DNA of 64,000 nucleotides, taken from NCBI GenBank assembly GCA_026874595.1, contig CM049308.1:12542001-12606000 (forward strand), read 5' to 3'. The stretch comes from Sipunculus nudus (lineage: Eukaryota; Annelida; Sipuncula; Golfingiida; Sipunculidae). Both the position numbers and the translations under genes were made by a program. The notes below the pieces were generated by a model. That model had not been told where the DNA came from and did not search any database. It saw only the letters and a program-made list of their open reading frames with translations. Shown here in pieces: positions 1 through 12,044 of the stretch (its first letter is position 1; every line of letters starts with the position of its first letter).

Positions 1-941
1 GCAGATACTGTCAGATCATGGATATTGTTAATACAGTTGAGTTACAACTACCGACAGGACCTTAATAAAGTGGTCGCACTTTCGAGGTGGTTGTCTAAGC
101 AAGGTCTGATATAAAGGGCCTAAACATTGGGACCATAAAAAAGTGGTTGTTATTTTAAGGTATTCTCTAAACCCAGATGGCCTTTAGGCCAGATTTTACT
201 CTATAATTTTTTAAATATAAGTAACTGTAATGCAGTAGCTGTATTAAATATGTTGCCTGATGTGTGCCAGTCTGTGACATCAGGGCCCTCCTGCTTTTAG
301 GAAAACTCACTTCCATATATGATGACAGTATATCACTATCTTTGAAACTGATAATGGTATCTGGCATATTATGCCATATTCTTGAAGGCCTGTAAACCCG
401 GAGTGCTGTGCTGCAAAAAATGTTGAGTACATGCTAATACGTGGGAGTGTCCACACCAAACGCTGTGCTGGGCAGAGCTACAAAGTAAAGTTGTAAAAAA
501 ATTCCAAAATTTCTCTGCTTTACAGCGCTGATTCCCAGCCAAATATTTATGAAGTATATTTGCAGTGCCACATGAAATTATTCTTTCAAATCATAAAGAT
601 GGAAACTTGCATCTTAATCATCTACTGAAAATTGCCATCTGCCTGTGATTGTTCCTCAATATGAACTACTGTTACACTTTCCCTCATCTCCTGATGAAGG
701 TTCTGCAGCATCTTATATGGACATCTGAATCTTATTGAGTGGATGTAATTCTACTGAATTTCCTCATACAAGGTCAATTTTTTAGACTCCACAGATTTCT
801 GACATTACGATTTAATATTGTCTCGTTTACAGACAGAATTGACGTGTATAAACATGTTCATGCTAGTGTAAAGCTGTTTTCTCAGGGAGATGTGATTAAA
901 AAGTAAAACGGAAATGATTTATTTTATGTATTTTTTTCCAG
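1..941. other. No gene seen; intronic or intergenic DNA
   Basis: AT-rich sequence with no supported coding exon. It ends in the T-rich tract and AG acceptor at 940-941 of the first cysteine-rich exon, so it is probably an intron of that gene. No repeat family found elsewhere in the window was recognised here. Confidence 0.5.
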
Positions 942-1031
942 CATGCCACCTGTATACTTACACACAAGACTCATGCCCAACCTGTGTTGCTCCATCCAGA
1001 GGACAGTACTGGGATACTAACGAGTGCAAAT
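942..1031 (+). CDS. Exon, cysteine-rich module 1
   Basis: A 90-nt exon, phase 1-1. Acceptor is tttttttccag ending at 941; donor is GTAAGT at 1032. The frame reads ...ACHLYTYTQDSCPTC... and then VAPSRGQYWDTNECKC. Cysteines are spaced C-x10-C-x2-C, followed by GQYWD and a terminal C-x-C. The GQYWD block recurs in the exon at 20080, which is the main reason for calling these repeats of one another. The codon at the acceptor is completed by the last base of an upstream exon outside the window. It resembles PSI or furin-like extracellular cysteine modules, but the family cannot be assigned by eye. Confidence 0.7.
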
Positions 1032-1899
1032 GTAAGTTACTTTGGCTCAGTCCTGTAATACTTCTAAGTAGTATCACTTATTATACCCTTTTTTGTGAGA
1101 AGGAACAAGTGCTGAGAAAAATAGGAAAAAAAATGATTCTTTGGCAAAAAAAATAAAATTGTGTCGCAACACTGCCCAGATCACTTAAAAGTCTCTGCAT
1201 CAAACATTTTTATTGCCTAAGGTCAAGCAAATGTATTCCAAATCTCATTACACTATCATATAACATAATTTGCCTATGAAAAAAATATAGATTTTACATA
1301 AAATGAACCCAGTTCCTGGGGGAAAAACATTTTTTATATCTATTTTTCCACTAAAAACATGAGGTTGTGTGATTTGTGCAAAAACTATTGGCACATCTAT
1401 GAGCACTGTAAACTTGGCAGTGACGTCACACACTGAGAAATCCCCTGTGACAAAAATTCTAGATCTCAGTAAAAGCACAGTATTTCTGCCTGTCAGTCCC
1501 AAATTTTCAGCAGAGAATAAAAACAACATGCATTACTAGATAATATTAGAATCTGAAATATTAACACTCTATCTCTAAAATTAAATAAATTTAGAGCCCT
1601 GTAAGTATTATCATTTGTGATTTACCTAACTGTGGCCACTGTGAAAATGACTATACCAGTGTTCTGTGACCCCAAGAACTATCATCCTTCCCTCCATGTG
1701 AGGCATTCTTATGTATTCCTTACTGATACCTGATATACCTGATATGTCATTTATAACCAAACTGTGTGGGAGACATACCTTTGGTGCTCCAAATATTTAA
1801 GATTTATGTCACAGTTACCTGATAGCTGGGAACAGAAGAGGCCACAGCCTGCCATATGTATAATGAATTGATGCCTTGCCCACAATTTATGCTGACTGG

Positions 1900-3120
1900 T
1901 GTCTGACAGTCAAAGAATTCTCACTCATTCTCATATTTTTATTTTTTACAATTTTTTTCTCAATTTTAAAAATGTGAACATCTGGTAACAGGGCACAAAT
2001 CGTAAAGACTTCACCTAGAATCTTCATTCTCAATACACTGAGAGAACTATGAAAAGCCTCCATATCCTTTGAGCTATGGGGCCCCAAAGTACCCCCCAAA
2101 ATAGTCAAAAATTTCATACAAAAACTTCAATATCTCATTGACTACATCACTCAGGCTGATGGTCATGATTTTTGGCATACATATTGATCATGAGATGTTT
2201 CATCAGTTCCTGTAGACTGGTAGTGCCACCTGTATTTTTCGATTTACAAATTTTTTTCTCTATTTTTGAGACCTTTAAAAATGCGAACATCTATTAACAG
2301 GGCACAATCATAAAGACTGGACCTAGAATCTTCATTCTTGACACAGTGAGAGACCTATAAAAAGTCTCTGTGGAAACCTGAAATAAGTCTCTGTTACCCA
2401 TATCCTTTGAGCTGTGACGCTCCCAATTACCCCCAGAATAATGGTAAATTTGATAAAAAAAAAACTGCAACATCTCAATAACTACAACAATGATGGTCAT
2501 GATTTTTGGCTCACATAGTGATCAAGATGTATTCCATCAGTTCCTGCAGACTGGTGGTGCCACCTGTATTTTTTTCAAATTTTTACAATATTTTTTTCTG
2601 TATTTTTTAGACCATTAAGGATGTGGTTATCTGTCAACAGGGTACAAATCGTAATGACCGGACCTAGAATCTTCATTCTTGACACACAGGGAGACCCATT
2701 AAAAGTCTCCATGGAAACCTGAAATTAGGTCTCTGTTACCCATATCCTTGAGCTATGGCACCCGAAAGTACAGCTCAGAATAATGGAAAATTTGATACAA
2801 AAGCTGAAGTATCTGAACAACTAATGCAGAGTTCATCGTAATTGTTTGCATGGATATTGATCATGGAGATTTTCATCAGTTTCTGCAGACTGGTCGCACC
2901 ACCTGTATTTTTTGGGGTATTTTTTAAGAATTTTTTTCTCTATTTTTGAGACATTTAAAGATATGAACATCTGTTAACAGGGCACAGGTCCTAACAACTG
3001 GACCTAGAATCTGCAACATCTCAATAACTACAACACTGATGGTCATGATTTTTGGCATACATATTGATTATGAGGTGTTTCATTAGTTTCTACAGACTTG
3101 GTGCGCCACCTCTTTTTTTT
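1900..3120 (+). repeat. Family-A core repeats, about 4 copies of a ~310-340-bp unit
   Basis: The phrase GACCTAGAATCTTCATTC or a close variant recurs near 2012, 2320, 2660 and 3000. Each unit also carries an AACAGGGCACAAATCGTAA-like word, a 'TTTTTCTCTATTTTTGAGAC'-like word and the palindrome-like GGTGGTGCCACCTGTA. The same units recur at 8510-9210 and 38588-39440, so this is the internal array of a dispersed element. Short open frames here are not conserved between units. Confidence 0.75.
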
Positions 3121-3453
3121 TTTGTGAACCTGTGAGCTTATGCGGTGTCGTGTGTCGTCTGTACATTAACCATAGCTATCTCAAAAACAGCAGGAGCTAG
3201 CATCACCAAATTTTTTTGCAAATAAATAGTCATCCAAAAAACTATGGGATTTTGTTTATTTTTTTTCTAACTGCATTTTCTAAGATTTTATAGGGAAAAA
3301 GCTAAAAAAGCTTTTAAAATCTTCTCCAAAATCGTCCAGCCAATTTGTCCAATATTTCACAGAAATGATCCCCGGAACAATCTTCCTCAAGTTTGTTCGA
3401 ATGGTTCCAGTTTGGAGATTTTGGCTGAGTTACAGTAGGTTGAACTTTGTTAA
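3121..3453 (+). repeat. Left half of a dispersed repeat split by the TTAA element
   Basis: Contains 'ATAGCTATCTCAAAAACAGC', then a stretch ending GTTACAGTAGGTTGAACTTT. The related uninterrupted copy at 21139-21450 runs GTTACAAGAAGTTGAACTTT straight into sequence that here only resumes at 6144. This repeat was therefore intact before the insertion at 3454-6139. Confidence 0.65.
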
Positions 3454-6139
3454 CCTGGGTTCGCGCTAGCCGCTCGCCACGTCGCCAGATGCGAGTAATT
3501 TGTCAAAAATGCGAGGAAACTTTTTGCAGAAATCGCCACGGTGGCGATTAATAAATAATACACAAATCCCCATGAAAATCTAGTTGAAATTCTAACTTGA
3601 ATATACCATCGATTATTCCGTGACCGTGTTTGTTTACAACTTACCTACTAGAAACCATGTTAATGTGGGTCTGTCTAAAAGTCGGAAAATCCACAAAGAT
3701 TCAAGGAGAATATTTGGAGATGTTTTTGTTTAACTAACATTGCGTAAACAGCCATAAAAATTCTCCGGTTCTCCGAGAATTCTCTGACAGATGCCCTTTA
3801 TTCTTATAAAAGAAAAACTAACTTAGACTGGTACCCTGCTCTATTAAGGCCTTTAGACAAGCATAGAGACAGGCGTACAACGCCATCTTAAGTACTCCCA
3901 GTTGCAACTCCTGACCTAACTGTAGACTGGTTCCAACTCCAGTCTGCACGCTCATACCGATTGTCATGGACGTTCACGCGATCTTTGCTAGTTATTCATG
4001 AAGATTTCTTATAAAATTACTTTCTTTAGTTACTTATAGTTTCCAAATATTGAAAAATGAGTTGTTGCACAAAATTGACTGATGGATGTATAGATGATAC
4101 GATATACCGGATATTTGTTATTCCACTGTACGTGGCATTGGTTTATTATCAATATCCATTAATCTAATCATAAATGTCACACGAAATGTACAGCCAACTT
4201 TTGACAACTTCTCTGAGCAAACGAAATGCTTATTTTTATTATATATAAATCATACTTGAGTTGGAACCAGTCTGCCGGGAGTCCTGAAGATGGCGTTGTA
4301 CGCCCGTCTCTATGATTGGCCTAGAGCAGCAGTGCCATAATAGAGCGGGGTACCAGTCTAAAACTAACTTTGCTCCGATTGGTCGGTAGTTGAACATGGA
4401 ACTTAGCTTGGCGCTCATTGGAAAGAAGGTATATTTCGCTGATCATCTGTAAGTTGTGACACAAATTTCGTATCAATATATGAAAATATTACAGCGATTG
4501 ATTTCACACACCATATTAAATAAAGCGTATTGGGTAATGTGTTTCTTGATTAAAGTGTAATTAGCCGGCATCTGTCAAAGATTTTCGTCAGTGGCCTTAT
4601 GGTCTTGTAACACCCGCCGCTATAGTCAGCGAAATATATGCTTTCAGTTACTTGAACGGAGAAGTTCTTCAGTTAAACTATAACTGCTAAAGGTTGTTTC
4701 GCGTGTTCCCGCGTGCTTCATGTCAGAGACAGCATCATGTGTGGACATATAATCTGATTTGCGAGGAAGAAGTAATGTCAGTAAAGATAACAGAATTCTT
4801 CACATGTTCTGACACTGGATGGCCGTCGTCTGAGAGCGTTATGAATGATGTCACCGATCGGACCCATCACACAGAAATGGTGCCGAAAAGAAATGTTGGT
4901 ACGACCGAAATAAAAATAGATCCATTATTCAAACATGAAATTATTGCTTCAACGTCATTTAATCACACACAGGGCTTATTACAGTTTTCAGTAACAGAGT
5001 GTATTACTATAAGTATAACTATGGGATAGTATTGCTTTCTTATTAGGCCTACTACTAACCATTATTGTAATGGTGTCATGAAAAGCTGTAGGTGCCATGG
5101 CTATTGTTAGTATAAATTTCCTCCTATTTTGGTATTACTGACTACACAAAGATGAAAATACTAAAAGACGAACAAACTTTATTCTAGGAGTATATTTTTC
5201 ATGTTGGCTCAGATGTAGTTTGACTGGAGGGCTTCTTCATTTAAACAAAAGGATATATATGTTGTATATTAACCTGTATTACCACTGGTGTCAACATCTT
5301 TGGATAACTGCTGGACAATTATACATACTTCAATCAATTAACATGGTTACCCAGTATGCTTTATTCATTACAGTGGGTAAAATGTGTAATGTGTAATGTA
5401 CCTTGTCCTGTGAGCAACTGGCAAAATTCCCATGCCCAGCCTTTGACACTATATGAAATTGTCAGGCCCTGAAATCTATTTCATTTTTACCAATCTAACT
5501 TTTAGAATTGGCCACGGCCTCTTGCTCCAGGAATCATTCCCGGAAATAATTTTCTGCGTAAATAACAGACAGAACACCATGAGAAAACATTGAAAAAGAA
5601 AAACGTTAATCATCGACAAATATTATATATATACTGTTTATTTAGTAAACAATTCATAGTAGGCCTAACCTTGAAAGCCCACATATTTACACCATAGATG
5701 TACATTTGAAACATTTCCGGGAATCATATAACTTAATTAAAAATTTTAATTTTATTTTAAAGAGTGATGTTAATAACATGAAACATATATGATATTTATA
5801 TCAAAATTGGGACAACTTTACCGACATACCATTACTCCAAGATGGCGCACGCAGGAAATTAATAGGGTGATCAACACGGAATAGGGTCGGTTAAAAGTAG
5901 GTTTATTCTTTTAGGCAAATAAAAAACAGCTGTATAGTCGCATTGAATCATTCTCTGTTCCATGAATCATTTGAATTACTCTTCCGCATGTGTTTTAATA
6001 CTTTTCCGGCCATTTTTCCGAGTTTTATTAGATTTCCGAGTTTTTCCGAGAATTTCCAGGTTTTACTATATGCCCTAATGATTTTCCCACCTAATTAGCC
6101 ACAGTGGCTAACCATTTTCTATGGCCAGCGCTAGCCCAG
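3454..6139. mobile_element. 2.7-kb DNA element with TTAA target duplications
   Basis: TTAA lies on both sides (3450-3453 and 6140-6143). The ends are imperfect inverted repeats: the left starts CCTGGGTTCGCGCTAGCC and the right, reverse-complemented, starts CTGGGCTAGCGCTGGCC. The flanks rejoin to match the uninterrupted relative near 21300. TTAA duplication is typical of piggyBac and Kolobok superfamilies; the end sequence does not decide between them. No recognisable transposase: the longest frame (4694-5029, non-ATG start) matches nothing I know. Probably non-autonomous or decayed. It carries a nested MITE at 3824-4360. Confidence 0.65.
3824..4360. mobile_element. 537-bp MITE with long terminal inverted repeats and 9-bp target duplication
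   Basis: The left end starts TAGACTGGTACCCTGCTCTA and the right end is its near-perfect reverse complement. The arms continue for roughly 100 bp with gaps, sharing GGCGTACAACGCCATCTT and AGACTGGTTCCAACTC. AAACTAACT flanks both sides (3815-3823, 4361-4369). A 9-bp duplication with long arms suggests a Mutator-like origin; 8-9 bp duplications also occur with Merlin. It has no coding capacity and sits inside the TTAA element, so it is the younger insertion. Confidence 0.8.
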
Positions 6140-6143
6140 TTAA

Positions 6144-7275
6144 CTGTGCAAAAAAGTATATTAAAATTTAAATCTCAGAAATGGCTGGAGCTATAATCAC
6201 CAAATTTTATGCCAATGTTAGTCACATGAGTCATATCTGAAATGGGGGAATTGGTGGCGCCACCTGCATGGGCCTTTTTTGTACGGGGTCATCAATGCCT
6301 GTATCACACTGAGGGCTACAAAAAACTTCTTCTCTGAAACCATATGGCCAAAATGTTTAAAATTGCACAAAAATGTTCCTAGGGTAGTGCTTTCTAAAGT
6401 TTGTTCAAATGGTCTGTTTTCAGTGACTTTTAATTGGCTAAGTTATGGGAAGCTGAATTTAGTCATATGCCATAACAGCCCATTTTAGCTCAGTGGCTAC
6501 AAAGATCTTCTTCTCAAAAACCACTGGGCCAAATTCTTAAATCTTACACATTAATTTTCCTTAGATGTTGATAATTCAAGTTTGTTCAAATGGTTTTGGT
6601 TCAGTGCTTTTTGGCTGATTTACAGGAAGCTGAACTTAGCCAGTTTGCTGTATCTTCCTATATGAGTTATAAACCTGCGAAACGTTTTTCGACTGATGCC
6701 ACTGAAGCCAGTTTGTTAAATATTTTACAAGAATAATCCCTACAATAATTCTTATAATAATTGTCATTAATTAATGGTTCCACATGAATGATTTTTGGCT
6801 GAATTATGGAGATTGAATTGAGTCATTTTACCATATATGTTAGCTGTGTGATGCTGTTACATCTAGCCTGGCACCAGTTTATCAGCATCTAATACATCAT
6901 GCCACTAGACATTTAGATTTCAGGTTATCTTTGGTTAATATTAAAAAGAAAGTTTTTTTGAAAGCTTTTAAAAAATTTAGAATTATGATTTAAGTTATTC
7001 ATCATACCATCATGTGAAATTCATGGATATTCAGCTCTCTGTGGCTATATAAAGACAATTGTTCGTGGATTATAAATTATTGGTATCCCTGCTTAACTTA
7101 ATTCAAGAATTTGCCATCAATGAGATTATCTGTATTTTTAATTTTGCATTCAGTATGCATCCGTAATAATTTTACATTTATTTCGGATTTCTTTTTTTTA
7201 ATAAAAAAGTCAACTGAAAAGCATTTTTTATTGGGAAAATAAATTTTAAAGTTATTTCAAGTAGGGACCACTTTT
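6144..7275 (+). repeat. Right half of the split repeat, then AT-rich DNA without genes
   Basis: From 6144 the sequence resumes the repeat interrupted at 3454, including AGAAATGGCTGGAGCTATAA and the palindrome GGTGGCGCCACCTGC at about 6252. Units ending near 'AAATGGTTTTGGTTCAGTGC' follow, loosely tandem to about 6660. From about 6700 to 7275 I see only AT-rich DNA. Confidence 0.5.
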
Positions 7276-7760
7276 GTGTACAGATGGCAGCACTTGGTTT
7301 ACCATTGGCAGATTGCCAGTGCCTTGATGTTGGCCATTAGACAAGATGATATCAGCCCTATAAATAGTTTTGGCACAGTGCCAGTATTGGAAGAAGTGCA
7401 GCCAGGTATAGGTCAAGAGTTCACTCAGTGCAGTAGCTGCATTCTATTTATAGCTTTTGCAGACTGCTCACTGCATCATATTTGGCACCAAAGTTCAGCC
7501 TGAATCTGTTTATAGCTTTGGCAGACTGCCAACTGTGTCAGATTATGCAACAGGTCAAGAGTTCACTCAGTGCAGCCAGGCACAGGTCAAAAGTTCACTC
7601 AGTCTAGCCAGGTGCAGGTCAAGAGTTCACTCAGTGCAGTAGCTTGAGGCAGCAATTTGTCACAGGTCAATTGGGGGCAACTGCCTTACCCACTTAGCCT
7701 TGTCAGCCCAGTGCATCAAACTCTGGGGAAGTTTGATGTATTGGACTGATATTTTGACCT
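7276..7760 (+). repeat. Family-E repeat with a 32-bp minisatellite
   Basis: The word AGGTCAAGAGTTCACTCAGT occurs at about 7412, 7552 and 7616, with a variant at 7584; the last three are 32 bp apart. A related block lies at 21540-21940 and includes GGGCAACTGCCTT, so this is a dispersed family. The open frames across it (75 and 61 codons) follow from the repeat and are not genes. Confidence 0.6.
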
Positions 7761-7973
7761 GTCTATGCGTCTTTGATGGTATTCTCATTTACAAGACAGG
7801 TGGTGCCACCTACATTGACTTTTGCAGTGTATCCGCCTGCTTATTTCTACAGAGGAATTTGATACATCAGCCTAAAATCGGGCATGTTTGACATATCAGT
7901 ATGACATTAGGCATGTGTATATATATATATCTCTTCATTGGATATAAGACTGGTGGTGCCAGCTACAATCATT

Positions 7974-8337
7974 GTATCTGCCAAAACAGAGTTTTGCGGA
8001 TACTATGTTTTCAGTCGGATGCAGACGCTGCGGCCACCTGCCACCATTTTTGCACAGCGTCTGTCTGTTTGTATGCGGAGGGTGAAAATCACTCATATCT
8101 CAGTAGTGGTTCGACTTATCTGCCTAAAATTTTGCATGTTTATACATCTTGGACAGCTTTCTGGAATTTGTGGTAGGTGGCGCAACCTACATACATATTA
8201 AGGCCGCTGACATCCAGGCTATTATGCAACACACCTCACTCTATTTCCTCTTGTCACTCAATCCATGCCTCACTTCACCTTTCCCACTCTAATTTTGTCA
8301 GATACACGTAGTCCCTTGTTGACTACCCGTATTCTAG
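7974..8337 (+). mobile_element. Short HINE/Helentron-like element, family B
   Basis: The 5' end is a hairpin: GTATCTGCC, then AAAACAGAGTTTTG, then CGGATAC. The 3' end carries a palindrome, GTAGTC...GACTAC, followed by CCGTATTCTAG with CTAG at 8334-8337 and then TTTTT. The same ends bound the longer copy at 14496-16228, here with about one internal unit instead of five. This layout matches non-autonomous Helentron-type elements, which insert between T residues. No protein is encoded. Confidence 0.7.
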
Positions 8338-9326
8338 TTTTTGTGTTGTGTGCACCCATGCCAGAATTGCAGCAGTGATGTTTGTGTAATTGTTTCTTGT
8401 TCTAAGTGTTTAGTACTTGCAATGTTCATATACATGTTACACATTTTCTTGAAAAGTAATGGTCCAGCATTGAAGCATTATACCTGGTGTAATCTCATTG
8501 CACAGGTTCGCATTAGGCCTGTAGGCCTTGTTTTAAATTTTTACGAATTGTTTTTCTCTATTTTTGAGACATTTAAACATGTGGTTATCTGTCAACAGGG
8601 TACAAATTGTAACAACTGGACCTAGAATCTTCATTATTGTCATGCAAGGAGGCCCATGAAAAGTGTCTGTTGAAACCTGAAATAAGGTCTCTGTTTCCCA
8701 TATTCTTGAAGCTATAGGACTCCCAAGTATGACTCAGAATAATGGACAATTAGATACAAAAGCTGAAGTATCTGAACAACTAATGCAGAGATCACCATGA
8801 TTCTTTGCATGGATATTGATTATGGAGTGTTTCATCAGTTTCTGCAGACTGGTGGTGCCACCTATATTTTATTCAATTTTTCGATTTTTTTTTCTCTATT
8901 TTTGAGACCTTTAAGGATGCTGTCATCTGTTAAGGTGGCACAAATTGTAACAGCTGGACCTAGAATCTTCATTCTTGTCATGCAAGGAGGCCCATGAAAA
9001 GTGTCTGTGGAAACCTGAAATTAGGTCTCTGTAACCCATATTCTTCAAGCTATAGGACTCCGAAGTATCCCTCAGAATAATTGCAAATTTGATACAAAAG
9101 CTAAAGTATCTGAACAACAAATGCAGAGATCACCATGATTCTTTGCATGGATATTGACTATTAAGTGTTTTTATTAGTTTCTGCAGACTGGTGGAGCCAC
9201 CTGTATGTTAATCTGTTCGATGCTTCAGTTGAATGGGTATATACTACCATTCAGATGATAAAATTTCCTTTTTTTGCGAATCTCTTCCCCGTCAGCTGAG
9301 CGTCATGACCCATGGGTCACTTGTTT
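8338..9326 (+). repeat. Family-A HINE-like element, two ~338-bp core units and 3' end
   Basis: Two core units, with GGACCTAGAATCTTCATT at 8617 and 8955, carry GGTGGTGCCACCTATA at about 8850 and a variant at 9190. The 3' end at 9292-9326 reads CAGCTGAGC, then a palindrome around GACCCATGGGTC, then ACTTGTTTT. CAGCTGAGC is the reverse complement of GCTCAGCTG at the 5' end of the fuller copy at 33961, which is the subterminal inverted repeat layout of Helentron-type elements. Confidence 0.65.
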
Positions 9327-9552
9327 TAGATTTTGTATTGTAATTAGGTTATAGTGATTAAAGTGCACATTTATTTGTGTCCGCAAAGTGGTGTATTGCT
9401 ATGAAAGTATGGAATTTCATCAGATACGGAATTCCTTACTTCAGAAGAGTGAAAACCTCACCAGGTGTGAAAATAAATATAAATTCCAGTAAAAAAATTA
9501 TTGCTGAGATAGTAATTAGCTTGATATTGTTTGTCCCTCATTCAGTCAACAG

Positions 9553-11202
9553 TAGTGGTGGGAGTCAATTCTTTTTTCATAATTGATCATTGGTTTGAGC
9601 AAACCAATCGATGATCGATTAATAATAGGTTCTGGCAAATATAAAGAAACATGCAGTTTTCTGTGAAACTGTAATTTCTTAACCAAGCCCGCATATCTTA
9701 GTAATTCTACTTTAAGTAAAGAAGTTTTTGCCTTTTTTATATTTTCCTATTATTAGTAAAGTATCCTTTTAAAAGTTTCATTTTAATAATTTATAATAGT
9801 CAAGAATTAAACCAAAATCAAGGACATCTACTTTCTGCATAGACCCGGAGAATTTATGGAGCATTTTAACGCTATGCCACCCATTTTGTGCAATGTAAAT
9901 CTCCTTACAAAACTCCCCGCTAATTCTGCAGATCCCTGCTAGTTCACAGAGGTTTATTACCGTATTTATTCCAATTTGGCGATCCCTCTTATTTCTCCAC
10001 CCCAAAAAATATTTTGAAAGCATAATTTCTAAAATGACTCTAATTTCGCGACTGCTGTTTTCTGTCGACGATGTTAAGGTGTAAAGCCTCTGTCTCTCAC
10101 GGGCACCGCAGTTTGTATTTGACAAGATTCTTATTACACGGAGCATCCACATCAAACTTGTTTCCAATAAAATTTCTGAAGTTACAAAGATGCGTTTTTC
10201 ATAATATATAAACATGATAAAGCGTTCCAAATGGGTGTCCGTGACGAAGCAAACTCGTGTACCATTCCTGGTACGCACGTGTCTTGTGTGTGATTCATGT
10301 GGGATAATTAGCAATAATATTTACAAGCCACGGAGAAGCATGCGTGGTGGAACAACCGTGACACAGTTGGAACAGTCATCTTAGTTAAGTTTAAACGACC
10401 CCGGTTAGTTTTTGGATGGGTGACTGCGTATACAAAACAGGGTTCAATCGGGGGCACGCGAGCTAGGACCATTTCTGGTCGTATGTATTTTAACGCGTCT
10501 TTACTTTCCTATATTTATTACGTATTATGCAAATAAATTTCATCTGATAATAGGCAGTTATTTTTTATAAAGTCTTCTTCCAACTTGGTGCAGCTGCTTG
10601 TCCCTTTTCGGCCCGCCAATATCGCCGCCTGGTGGGTTACCTTGAAACAACTGGTAGTAACATGAGTTGCCGTCTATATGTCATCATACCAATACGCGAA
10701 GTAGTGATCATTTTGTAAAGTGATTGAGCTCAGTTTGATTAATCATTTGCGGACTCTGTGTAATTCATGTGACGGTTGGAAGCCCGTTTGTAGGAAATAC
10801 TGTTTAACAAAACAACTTACAAACAACCAAATTATCACTCAGTTCATATGACCGCTCGAGTGTCAGAGCGGCTCTGCGGCTCTAGGGAAGGTTATCAAAC
10901 CGTGTACCTCTAAAATCTCGACCACCGCAAATTCTGCAGGAAGATAATTTTCAAATATCCTCCATTATCTCGACCTCTGAGAAAATTAATTATTTTTAAG
11001 TGGTCGCCAAATTAGAATAAATACGGTACGTCCTCCGTTCTTGCATCTACCGTGTTGTACTCACTTACATACGGAAGTTATTTTGGAAAAAAGACTCATT
11101 ATCATGATTATGATAATCGATAGTTCCTTTGGTAATTGAGTGCTTGAAAGTGGCGGCAAACCGACTGACTTTCAATAAAACTCGATGGTCGGCCCACCAC
11201 CT
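9553..11202. mobile_element. 1.65-kb hAT-like element with perfect 8-bp target duplication
   Basis: GTCAACAG flanks both sides (9545-9552, 11203-11210). The ends are short inverted repeats: left TAGTGGTGGG, right reverse-complemented AGGTGGTGGG. An 8-bp duplication with a TAG/CAG-G-TGGG-type end is characteristic of the hAT superfamily. The interrupted host repeat is preserved on both sides and intact at 33961. No hAT transposase or BED domain is recognisable. The longest frame, on the minus strand at 9778-10314 (178 codons), looks like no family I know. A second inverted pair lies inside. Confidence 0.8.
9958..11028. mobile_element. Inverted-repeat pair nested inside the hAT-like element
   Basis: TACCGTATTTATTCCAATTT with GGCGAT at 9958-9983 faces its near reverse complement at 11003-11028, one or two mismatches over 26 bp. 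The interval is 1.07 kb and GC-richer than the surroundings around 10400-10900. It may be a separate element inserted into the hAT copy or internal structure of it. No target duplication is evident. Confidence 0.4.
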
Positions 11203-12044
11203 GTCAACAGTGTGTATACTTTATTTGAATAGATTTTTTTTATTTTATCAAATTCACTGAATTTTTAAATTAAGCATGGACTGAAAACTCCAATGTACAA
11301 AACATTCTATTTGTAATTCAAGGAATAATCTTGAAGATGCCATGTTGTGGAATTATTTTCTTTAAAAAAATTAGTTTGAACAATTGTGATTTAAAAATAA
11401 TGAAATATGTGTATGCATAATATGACCTGATGTGAACTAAGCTCCGGATAAATAATGATTGCAACTTACAGTTCTGATATTTTAACTTATATTTTCAGAT
11501 TTTTTTTTTAATTTACAAATTTATAAAACTTGTAATTTAAAAAGTATGTATCTGATAAAAACTTTTAATGGAAAAGTGGATATATTAAAAAATAGGGTTT
11601 AATATAAAATTAAATGCATTATTCCCCTGAAGGTGAAATAAAGGTATCAGTCTAATCTGTCCACTTGCTTTTCCATCTGTAAATATTTCATATGCATCAC
11701 AGTATCTCACTTTTACTGTTTTACTTCATGACAGTCTTGTCAGAGTTTTAGTTTTGCAATAATATATTTAGAACTTTACTATAACCAAGTAGGAGGACCA
11801 TTTCCTCTCAGCTTCACATATGCTTATATCCACAAAAAACATTACAATAGAAATCAGCATATTTTGCAGAGCTAAGATTTCAAACTTCAGCTGAGCACTG
11901 TGAACCAAGGGTCCCTTGTTGGGGGAAAATAACATAAATTCATTAATATCTAGAGAAATCTTGCATGGATTGATCCAGAAAACAATTTTAATGGATCTTG
12001 GACAGCACTGTCATGTACAGGAAACTGGTTTTGCCACTTATTAT

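Larger units (their letters stand above)
9365..11920 (+). repeat. Family-A copy interrupted by a hAT-like insertion
   Basis: Positions 9365-9544 and 11211-11920 together align with one continuous stretch of the copy at 33961-35027. Shared landmarks are GTGTATTGCTATGAAAGT, TTACTTCAGAAGAGT and TTGTTTGTCCCTCA on the left, and GTGTGTATACTTT and ATCTTGAAGATGCCATGTTG on the right. The 3' terminus is near 11888-11920 (CAGCTGAGC...GGGTCCCTTGTT). The 5' end is missing. The join at 9552/11203 is the hAT insertion. Confidence 0.7.

Noticed and set aside
4694-5029. 111-codon frame inside the TTAA element
   Set aside because: Starts at a non-ATG codon, matches no domain I recognise and has no splice or transcript evidence.
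9778-10314. 178-codon minus-strand frame inside the hAT-like element as a gene
   Set aside because: No hAT, BED or other domain visible and composition looks random; recorded only as part of the element.
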